A stretch of 36,593 bases of DNA, taken from the NCBI GenBank assembly GCA_002310095.1, contig DBYH01000014.1, positions 25,293 through 61,885 on the forward strand, given 5' to 3'. The translations under genes were made by a program, and so were the position numbers. The notes beneath the pieces are model-generated. The model had not been told where the DNA came from. It saw only the letters and a list, made by a program, of their open reading frames with translations, and searched no databases. The stretch comes from Firmicutes bacterium UBA1191 (GTDB lineage: Bacteria > Bacillota > Clostridia > Peptostreptococcales > Anaerovoracaceae). Shown here in pieces: positions 15,622 to 22,103 of this stretch (its first letter is position 1; each line of letters opens with the position of its first letter).

Positions 15622-18600
15622 TTACGCTGTCGGGTCAGCCATTACAGGCAGCCTTTCGGCGATGGCGTTCATCAGCGAGTCTGTGCATGGCAGTTTGTCG
15701 CCGAATACGTCGCCTTCAGCCGCTACCAGCTTAGGCTCTTCCGGCTTCAGCACTCCGCCCAGGACTTCGTCCAGTTCGGCGTACTTGTAAGTCGGTACGC
15801 AGTCGTCCATCTCCTCGGAGATGTCGTCAGTGTCTTCCCATCCGCATTCTACTTCGAAGATGCCCGCGATCGCTGCCGCAACTTCCCAGTTGGACAGGTA
15901 GACATCCTCGTCGATGGCCGCGAATACAGGCTGCAGACGGCGCTCAGTGTTGGTGTAAGTACCGTCGGTCGAAGCGAAGCCTGTTCCCGGAATGACCACG
16001 TCTGCCTTTGCGGCAAGAGCAGTCATGTGGGTGTCGCATACAGCCAGGAACTCGAGAGCGTCTCTGTCGACGTCGAACTCTTCACCGAATACGAAGAGTG
16101 CCTTGAGTCCTTCAAGCTGTTCCGCTCCTTCGGTGATGCCCAGGTCAACGAGGCCCTGTGAGTTGTTCTTGGCCTTGACCTGCAGGATGCCGTCACGAGG
16201 CGTTCCGATGTGTCCGGAAATCAGAGCGATGTCCGCGATCAGGCGGGCCGCATCTACAGAAACCAGGTTCTGGTTGAATACGATCATAGCTTTCTTGGCT
16301 CCCAGATACATGTCAGCGATCTCCTTCGCGTCCTCGGATACCGTTACGCCTTCCAGTGAAGCAGCAAAAGCATCAGCGCCTTCGAAGTCAGCTCCCTTGG
16401 CGTCGAGTACTGCCTTTGCGAGTTCCTTGAGGAATCCCAGATCGTCAGCGTAGACTTCCTTGGTCACGTTGTTCAGATGCTGTGGGAATTCGCCCGGATT
16501 TACGAGAACCAGCTTGGCTCCTGCTTCAGTCGCCTGCTTCATCTTGATCTGGATTACAGGATTGTCAACAGCGTTGTATCCTACAGCCAGGATGAAATTG
16601 GTCGAAAGCAGCTCGTCGATGGTGTTCGGTGAAGCGTCGATTCCCAGTACGTCCTTGAGGCCGCTTGCGCGGTTGTTCGCTGAGAATATCCTGGCTCCCA
16701 TTGCCTCGGCCATTGTCTTGATGGCATAAGCTTCTTCGTTTGTATATCTGTCTGAGATCGAAACTCCGATTTCGTCGAAGCTGTACTTGGCAGCTGTCGA
16801 CTGCATCTTCTTAGCGATCAGAGTAAGTGCTTCGTGGTAGTCAGCCTCTCTGAATGAGTCTCCGTCCTTGATGAGCGGAGTATCCAGCTTGTCTTCCAGG
16901 ACCGCGCAGTCAAAGCCCCACTTGCCTTTGCCGCAGGCCAGACCCGCGTTTACAACGCCGTCCTTATCAGGATTGGCCTTGACCAGGATGTCGCCGTATG
17001 ACTCGAGGATCAGTGAGCATCCGACTGAGCAGTGCGAGCACGTGGTGTTCGTCTCGAGAGTGTCGAGAGGAACTTCCTTGGCCATTGTTGTTCTCTCCTG
17101 GAGAGCGCCCGTAGGACATACGCTTACGCACTGTCCGCAGGAAACGCATCCTGAGAGAGCAAGAGGCTTCTCCAGGTTAGGCTTGACGACTGTGTCGAAT
17201 CCTCTGTGTACCAGACCCAGAGCTCCGACGCCCATGACCTCGTCGCATACTCTTACGCAGAGTCCGCAAAGGATGCACTTGTTCGGGTCTCTGACGATGA
17301 ACGGATGCTCGTCGTCATAGTCGATGGTGTTCTTGTCGCCCGCGAATCTGCAAGGCTCAACATCGTACTGGTGAGCCAGGTCGATGAGCTTGCACTCGAA
17401 GTAGTCGTGGCATCCGCACTCCAGACATCTGTTGGCTTCCGCTTCGGCTTCCTCAGGAGTGTAACCGTCAGGAATGACTTCTGAGAAGTTGCCCTTTCTC
17501 TCCTCGGCTGAGAGCTGAGGCATTTCAGGTCTGCACATCTTCTCTCTGTCTTCGAAGGTCTTCTCCGTGATGTCGTCTCTGTTTACGAAGTAAGGCTTCT
17601 CATATCTGATGGTCTCTCCGTCCAGATAAGCGTCGATGATGTCGCATGCCTTCTTGGCGTCCGCGATGGCTTCTACCGCGATGGAAATCTTGTCGTTTCC
17701 GCAGTCGCCGCCGGCGAATACGCCAGGGATGGACGTCATGAACGTCTCCTTATCATAGGCGATTGCGCCCTTTCTGGTCTTGTCGCAGTCGAAGATGCTG
17801 GCGTCAACAGCCTGTCCGATCGCCAGTATGACATTGTCCAGAGCGATTGTCTCGGTCTTGCCCTCGATAGGTACAGGACGCCTTCTTCCTGATTCGTCAG
17901 GCTCGCCCAGTTCCATGCACTGGAGTACGACTTCCTTGACGTGGCCGTTCTCGTCCTTGACGATCTCGAGAGGGTTGGTGAGGTTCTTGAAGATTACGCC
18001 TTCTTCCTCAGCCTCTTCGATCTCGACCATGTCGGCAGGCATCTCGTCCTTTGTTCTTCTGTAGATGTTGTAGACCTCGTCAGCGCCGAGTCTTACAGCA
18101 GTTCTGCAGGCGTCCATGGCAGTGTTTCCGCCGCCAACGATGGCAACCTTCTTGCCGAGCTCTATAGGCTCGTTCCTTACGACCTTGCGCAGGAAGTCGA
18201 TGCCGCCGATTACGCCTTCAGCGTCCTCGCCCGGGCATCCTGTTCCTGTTGAGATCCAGGCGCCGATTCCGATAAGAACAGCGTCATACTCGTCATATAC
18301 AGTCTGGAACGGAATGTCTACGCCCACCTTTGTGTTGGTGATGATCTCCGCTCCCATCATCTCGATGGTCATGATCTCATCATCCAGTACTTCCTTAGGA
18401 AGTCTGTATTCAGGAATGCCGTAGCGGAGCATGCCGCCTGCCTTTGGCATTGATTCGAATACTGTTACCGCGTGTCCCATCTGTCTGAGGAAGTAAGCGG
18501 CTGAAAGACCCATAGGGCCGCCGCCGATGATGGCAACGCTCTTGCCCGTGTCTTCGCCCACCTCAGGGATGAAGCGGTCGATGTCGCCCAGATCCTGGTC

Positions 18601-19122
18601 AGCAGCGAATCTCTTGAGCCACTGAATCGATACAGGCTCGTCGATGAGTCCGCGTCTGCACTCCTCTTCGCAAGGATGAGGACAGACTCTTCCCAGTGAA
18701 GCAGGAAGAGGAATCTTGTCCTTTACCAGTTCCAGAGCTTCACCGTACTCGCCGTTGGCGATGAGGCCAACATAGCCCTGGCAGTCAGTCTGAGCAGGAC
18801 AAGCCAGTACGCATGGAGGTCTGCAGTCGCCTGTGTGGTTCGAAAGCAGCAGCTCCAGGTTTGTCTTTCTGGACTCGATTACTCTCTCCGTGTCAGTCCT
18901 TACGACCATGCCCGGAGCGATCACTGTAGCGCATGCCTTGCAGAGCTTAGGGTTGCCTTCAACCTCGCACATGCAGATTCCGCACGCGCCGTAGATCCTC
19001 GTTCTTTCATCGTAGCAGAGAGTAGGAATGAAAATGTCATTTTCTCTGGCAACTTCCAGAATGGTCTGGCCGGCAACTCCCGTGACTTCTTTGCCGTTGA
19101 TGTTAAGTCTGAATTTATCCAT
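15622..19122 (-). CDS. large iron-sulfur flavoprotein: 2Fe-2S ferredoxin, GltD/NfnB-like and NuoG/FdhA-like domains (StnA-like)
   Basis: A 1166-residue multidomain subunit. Domains in order: 2Fe-2S ferredoxin (Cys36, 47, 50, with Cys61 or 64); a GltD/NfnB-type module with cysteine motifs at 100-155, FAD site VAIIGGGPMG (196-205) and NADPH site VAIVGGGNTA (326-335); a Cys cluster near 566-577; two 4Fe-4S motifs (616/619/622/626 and 659/662/665/669); then a molybdopterin-oxidoreductase-like domain starting at Cys695/698/702. The last domain aligns with formate dehydrogenase around TNEEAYAIK and PNTIDEL. The Cys or Sec expected between them is absent, so formate oxidation is unlikely and the domain probably acts like NuoG. 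With the HydB- and HydC-like genes this suggests an NADH/NADPH/ferredoxin bifurcating transhydrogenase of the Sporomusa (Stn) type. The ATG at 19122 follows GGAGGG. Confidence 0.75.
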   Translation of the reverse strand: MDKFRLNINGKEVTGVAGQTILEVARENDIFIPTLCYDERTRIYGACGICMCEVEGNPKLCKACATVIAPGMVVRTDTERVIESRKTNLELLLSNHTGDCRPPCVLACPAQTDCQGYVGLIANGEYGEALELVKDKIPLPASLGRVCPHPCEEECRRGLIDEPVSIQWLKRFAADQDLGDIDRFIPEVGEDTGKSVAIIGGGPMGLSAAYFLRQMGHAVTVFESMPKAGGMLRYGIPEYRLPKEVLDDEIMTIEMMGAEIITNTKVGVDIPFQTVYDEYDAVLIGIGAWISTGTGCPGEDAEGVIGGIDFLRKVVRNEPIELGKKVAIVGGGNTAMDACRTAVRLGADEVYNIYRRTKDEMPADMVEIEEAEEEGVIFKNLTNPLEIVKDENGHVKEVVLQCMELGEPDESGRRRPVPIEGKTETIALDNVILAIGQAVDASIFDCDKTRKGAIAYDKETFMTSIPGVFAGGDCGNDKISIAVEAIADAKKACDIIDAYLDGETIRYEKPYFVNRDDITEKTFEDREKMCRPEMPQLSAEERKGNFSEVIPDGYTPEEAEAEANRCLECGCHDYFECKLIDLAHQYDVEPCRFAGDKNTIDYDDEHPFIVRDPNKCILCGLCVRVCDEVMGVGALGLVHRGFDTVVKPNLEKPLALSGCVSCGQCVSVCPTGALQERTTMAKEVPLDTLETNTTCSHCSVGCSLILESYGDILVKANPDKDGVVNAGLACGKGKWGFDCAVLEDKLDTPLIKDGDSFREADYHEALTLIAKKMQSTAAKYSFDEIGVSISDRYTNEEAYAIKTMAEAMGARIFSANNRASGLKDVLGIDASPNTIDELLSTNFILAVGYNAVDNPVIQIKMKQATEAGAKLVLVNPGEFPQHLNNVTKEVYADDLGFLKELAKAVLDAKGADFEGADAFAASLEGVTVSEDAKEIADMYLGAKKAMIVFNQNLVSVDAARLIADIALISGHIGTPRDGILQVKAKNNSQGLVDLGITEGAEQLEGLKALFVFGEEFDVDRDALEFLAVCDTHMTALAAKADVVIPGTGFASTDGTYTNTERRLQPVFAAIDEDVYLSNWEVAAAIAGIFEVECGWEDTDDISEEMDDCVPTYKYAELDEVLGGVLKPEEPKLVAAEGDVFGDKLPCTDSLMNAIAERLPVMADPTA

Positions 19123-19139
19123 TGTCTTTCCCTCCTCTC

Positions 19140-20888
19140 TTATTCTTTCACAATCGCGCCGAACTTGCAGTGATCCATGCACTTGCCGCACTTGATGCAC
19201 TTGTCATGATCGATGACGTGCACTTCCTTGACGTTGCCGGAAATGGCGTCGACAGGACAGTTGCGCGCGCAGAGCGTACAGCCCTTGCAGGCGTCGGTGA
19301 TGTTATAGGTGATGAGTGCCTTGCATGATTTTGCAGTGCACTTGTGGTTGTAAATGTGATCCTCGTACTCGTTTCTGAAGTAGCGGATCGTGGTCAGTAC
19401 AGGGTTCGGAGCGGTCTGTCCGAGTCCGCACATTGAACCGTCCTTGATCTTGTTGGCCAGTTCTTCGAGCAGTTCGATATCGCCGTCCTGTCCCTTTCCT
19501 TCCGTGATCCTCTCCAGGATCTCGAGCATCCTCTTCGTGCCGATTCTGCAGTAGTTGCACTTTCCGCAGGATTCGTCACGGGTGAAGTTGAGGAAGTATC
19601 TGGCCATGTCGACCATGCAGGTATCCTCATCCATTACGATCATACCGCCGGAACCGACGATGGCGCCCGTCTTTGTTATGTCTTCATATGTAACAGGAGT
19701 GTCTACCAGACTTGCAGGCACGCATCCGCCGGAAGGTCCGCCCATCTGTACAGCCTTGAACTCTCTGTCGTTCTTGATTCCGCCGCCGATGTCGAAGATT
19801 ACTTCCTTGATGGTCATGCCCATAGGCACCTCTACGAGGCCGCCCTTCTTGATCTTTCCGGCAAGCGCGAATACCTTCGTTCCAGGTGACTTCTCAGTTC
19901 CGAAGTTCGCAAAGGCAGCGCCGCCGTTGTAGATGATCCACGGCACGTTAGCCAGTGTCTCAACGTTATTGATGTTTGTAGGCTTCTGCCAGTAGCCCTT
20001 TGCCGCAGGGAATGGCGGCTTCAGACGAGGCATGCCTCTTTCGCCCTCCAGGGACGCGATCAGAGCAGTTTCCTCGCCGCAAACGAATGCGCCGGCGCCC
20101 GCCTTGATCCTGATATCGAAATCGAATCCGCTGCCAAAAATATTCTTGCCCAGGAATCCTTTTTCTCTCGCCTGTTCCATGGCTATCTCGAGTCTCTTGA
20201 TGGCCAGCGGGTACTCAGCACGGCAGTAGATGATGCCTTCGCACGCTCCCATGGCGTATCCACCGATGATCATTCCTTCAAGAAGTGAATGAGGGTCGCC
20301 TTCCAGAACGGAACGGTCCATGAACGCGCCAGGGTCGCCCTCGTCAGCGTTGCAGACCAGGTACTTTTCAGTTCCCGGGCTTGCCTTTGCGGCGTTCCAC
20401 TTGAACCATGTCGGGAAGCCGGCTCCGCCTCTTCCTCTCAGGCCTGAGATCTTGATCTCTTCGATAACCTGTTCAGGTTTCATTTCCTTAAGTACTTTTT
20501 CGATGGCCTTGTAGCCGTCTACAGCGATGTACTCGTCGATGTTCTCCGGATTGATGACGCCGCAGTTTCTCAGAACTACTCTCTGCTGTCTTTCGACGAA
20601 CTGCTTGTCCTCTTCGGAGATGGCGTCTTCAGCGACAGGCTTTCCGCCCGCCAGATGCTCTTCGACGATTCTTTCGACCTTGTCCGGCTGAACCTTGACG
20701 TATCTCGTCAGAGCGCCGTCATCTTCGTATACGTCTACGATCGGCTCGAGATAACAGGTTCCTACACAGCCTGTAGTCTCAACAGGAACGTCGAGACCTC
20801 TTGCCGCGATCTGCTTCTCCAGTTCAGCGACAGTTTTTCTGGCACCGGTGGCGACACCACAGCTGCCTTGTCCTACTAAAACTCTCAT
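19140..20888 (-). CDS. NuoF/HydB-like NADH-binding flavoprotein subunit
   Basis: This 582-residue subunit has an N-terminal thioredoxin-like ferredoxin domain, an FMN/NADH domain and a C-terminal pair of 4Fe-4S motifs. The N-terminal domain keeps Cys10, Cys41 and Cys45, while the position of the first ligand of C-x4-C is Val5. The FMN/NADH region has ISGLRGRGGAGFPTWFKW, VCNADEGDPGAFMDR, GAGAFVCGEETALIASLEG and the 4Fe-4S motif ESCGKCNYCRIGTKRM. The C-terminal ferredoxin has CKGCTLCARNCP and CIKCGKCMDHC. HydB-like subunits oxidise or reduce NADH at FMN and, in bifurcating complexes, hold the bifurcation site together with the HydC subunit. The start has a strong GGAGGTGA. The gene lies 11 bp after the HydC-like gene and 17 bp before the large subunit, in one operon. 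Confidence 0.92.
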   Translation of the reverse strand: MRVLVGQGSCGVATGARKTVAELEKQIAARGLDVPVETTGCVGTCYLEPIVDVYEDDGALTRYVKVQPDKVERIVEEHLAGGKPVAEDAISEEDKQFVERQQRVVLRNCGVINPENIDEYIAVDGYKAIEKVLKEMKPEQVIEEIKISGLRGRGGAGFPTWFKWNAAKASPGTEKYLVCNADEGDPGAFMDRSVLEGDPHSLLEGMIIGGYAMGACEGIIYCRAEYPLAIKRLEIAMEQAREKGFLGKNIFGSGFDFDIRIKAGAGAFVCGEETALIASLEGERGMPRLKPPFPAAKGYWQKPTNINNVETLANVPWIIYNGGAAFANFGTEKSPGTKVFALAGKIKKGGLVEVPMGMTIKEVIFDIGGGIKNDREFKAVQMGGPSGGCVPASLVDTPVTYEDITKTGAIVGSGGMIVMDEDTCMVDMARYFLNFTRDESCGKCNYCRIGTKRMLEILERITEGKGQDGDIELLEELANKIKDGSMCGLGQTAPNPVLTTIRYFRNEYEDHIYNHKCTAKSCKALITYNITDACKGCTLCARNCPVDAISGNVKEVHVIDHDKCIKCGKCMDHCKFGAIVKE

Positions 20889-20899
20889 GCTGTCACCTC

Positions 20900-21418
20900 C
20901 TATGCTCTCGCACGGATCTCATCCAGGACTTCCTTTACTCTGTCCTTCGTGAGGTTTCCGTACGTCTCATCACCTTCCGCGCTCTTGACCATCATTACAG
21001 GGGCCAGTGAGCAGCATCCGAGGCACGCCACGTTGTTCAGCGTGAAGATGCCGTCTTCTGTTGTTTCACCGTCCTGGATGTCAAGGTGTTCGCAAATAGC
21101 CTCTTCGATCATGTCAGCTCCGTTAACGTGGCACGCTGTGCCCTTGCAGAGCATGATCAGATACTTACCGATAGGCTGAAGTCTGAACTGTGCGTAGAAA
21201 GTAGCTACACCGTAGATTTTGGCAGGCTTGATACCGGTGCACTCGGAGATGTAGTTTATGGCATCCAGTGAAAGATAGCCGTAGATCTCCTGAGTTTTCT
21301 GCAGAATGGTGATCAGACTGCCAGGCACTTTAGCATACTGTTCAAGTGTCGGGGCCAGCTCTGTGAACTGAGCGGCTCTCTCACTTGCGCAGCCGCAGCT
21401 GCAAGCTTTTTCGCTCAT
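20900..21418 (-). CDS. NuoE/HydC-like 2Fe-2S subunit
   Basis: A 172-residue subunit of the 24-kDa (NuoE) family. The 2Fe-2S ligands are in MLCKGTACHVNGA (C-x4-C) and VACLGCCSLAPVMMV (C-x3-C), preceded by the helical GSLITILQKTQEIYGYLS and VATFYAQFRLQPIGKY signatures. A Cys-rich N-terminus (SEKACSCGCASE) could bind an additional metal but may be unstructured. In Hyd-type complexes this subunit pairs with the HydB-like flavoprotein and passes electrons to or from its FMN. The ATG at 21418 is supported by AGGAGGAATA. It is the first gene of the three-gene operon. Confidence 0.92.
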   Translation of the reverse strand: MSEKACSCGCASERAAQFTELAPTLEQYAKVPGSLITILQKTQEIYGYLSLDAINYISECTGIKPAKIYGVATFYAQFRLQPIGKYLIMLCKGTACHVNGADMIEEAICEHLDIQDGETTEDGIFTLNNVACLGCCSLAPVMMVKSAEGDETYGNLTKDRVKEVLDEIRARA

Positions 21419-21450
21419 GATAGTATTCCTCCTGTTTGTCACCTTTATAA

Positions 21451-21468
21451 GTCCGTTTTTCGACGGAC
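21451..21468 (-). other. leader hairpin in the transhydrogenase operon 5' UTR
   Basis: A 6-bp perfect inverted repeat, GTCCGT/ACGGAC, with a 6-base loop lies between the -10 box and the first ribosome-binding site. There is no T run after it, so it is not a terminator. It may stabilise the transcript. Confidence 0.4.
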
Positions 21469-21479
21469 ACGTTTATACT

Positions 21480-21508
21480 ATTCTACCGCAGAGTCATCTT
21501 GTATACAA
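21480..21508 (-). promoter_or_regulatory. promoter of the transhydrogenase-like operon with overlapping operator
   Basis: On the minus strand TTGTAT (21503-21508), 17 bases, then TAGAAT (21480-21485). The -35 hexamer is half of the perfect 10-bp palindrome TTGTATACAA (21499-21508), so a bound regulator would directly affect polymerase binding. Confidence 0.6.
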
Positions 21509-21511
21509 TAT
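21499..21511. promoter_or_regulatory. TTGTATACAA operator, copy at the promoter
   Basis: A perfect 10-bp palindrome covers the -35 box of the operon. The 12-mer TGTATACAATAT (21500-21511) is repeated exactly at 21630-21641, and its first nine bases recur upstream of gdhA (354-362). Confidence 0.5.
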
Positions 21512-21564
21512 CCAAGACACCAAAAGCATGTCTTTTTTTGTGAACATCTTTTGATTTGAACACT

Positions 21565-21615
21565 AAAAAAGACTCTCTGCATATCAATATTGTATCAATT
21601 CGAATACAGAAAGTC
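21565..21615 (-). terminator. terminator of the aromatic operon
   Basis: On the minus strand a 12-bp stem (21604-21615 paired with 21571-21582, two G-U pairs) with a large AT-rich loop is followed by six T residues (21565-21570). It lies about 50 bp after the dehydroquinase stop and just upstream of the transhydrogenase promoter. Confidence 0.7.
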
Positions 21616-21629
21616 TATGCGAATACGCA

Positions 21630-21641
21630 TGTATACAATAT
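21630..21641. promoter_or_regulatory. second TGTATACAATAT element
   Basis: An exact copy of the 12-mer at 21500-21511, 130 bp further upstream of the transhydrogenase operon, between the aroQ stop and the terminator. A degenerate third copy, ATATTGTATCA, lies in the terminator loop (21588-21598) in the opposite orientation. Confidence 0.4.
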
Positions 21642-21666
21642 ATGTAGCACCATCCCGGGCCCTGTC

Positions 21667-22098
21667 TTACGGCCGCTCTGAAGCCAGATATTCCACGGCC
21701 TCCCTGTACCCTTCGAATCCCCTGCCCTTTATGGTCTTTTCGGCAGCCAGAGAAACGTAGGAAACCTTTCTGAAGTCCTCCCTGGCGTCAGTATCGGTCA
21801 GATGCACCTCGACCGTCGGAATCCGAACTGCCTTGAGGGCGTCAAGGATCGCGATACTGGTATGGGTGTACGCTCCGGCGTTTATCACGATGCCGTCGGC
21901 CTCTCCGTACGCCTGCTGTATACGGTCGATGATGTCCCCCTCGTGGTTCGACTGGAACACCTCGCCCTCGACTCCGAATTCCTCAAAGGCGCCGCATATG
22001 AACTCCACCAGGTCCTCATAGGTCCTGCTTCCGTAGATCTCAGGCTCTCTCACGCCCAGCATGTTCAAGTTCGGTCCGTTTATCACTAATATCTTCAT
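21667..22098 (-). CDS. aroQ: type II 3-dehydroquinate dehydratase
   Basis: A 143-residue type II dehydroquinase, converting 3-dehydroquinate to 3-dehydroshikimate. The N-terminus ILVINGPNLNMLGVREPEIYG carries the catalytic tyrosine (Tyr22) and arginine (Arg17). SNHEGDIIDRIQ, GIVINAGAYTHTS and PTVEVHLTDTDARE give the remaining active-site segments, including the essential histidine. Length matches the dodecameric family (about 145). The ATG at 22098 follows AGGTGAG and overlaps the stop of the four-domain aromatic gene. It supplies the step just before the AroE domain of that protein. Confidence 0.93.
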   Translation of the reverse strand: MKILVINGPNLNMLGVREPEIYGSRTYEDLVEFICGAFEEFGVEGEVFQSNHEGDIIDRIQQAYGEADGIVINAGAYTHTSIAILDALKAVRIPTVEVHLTDTDAREDFRKVSYVSLAAEKTIKGRGFEGYREAVEYLASERP

Positions 22099-22103
22099 GG
22101 TTC

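Noticed and set aside
15622..19122. Formate dehydrogenase alpha subunit
   Set aside because: The C-terminal domain is of the molybdopterin oxidoreductase type, but the Cys/Sec between the TNEE and TIDE segments is missing and no in-frame TGA is present. A transhydrogenase role fits the NADPH module better.
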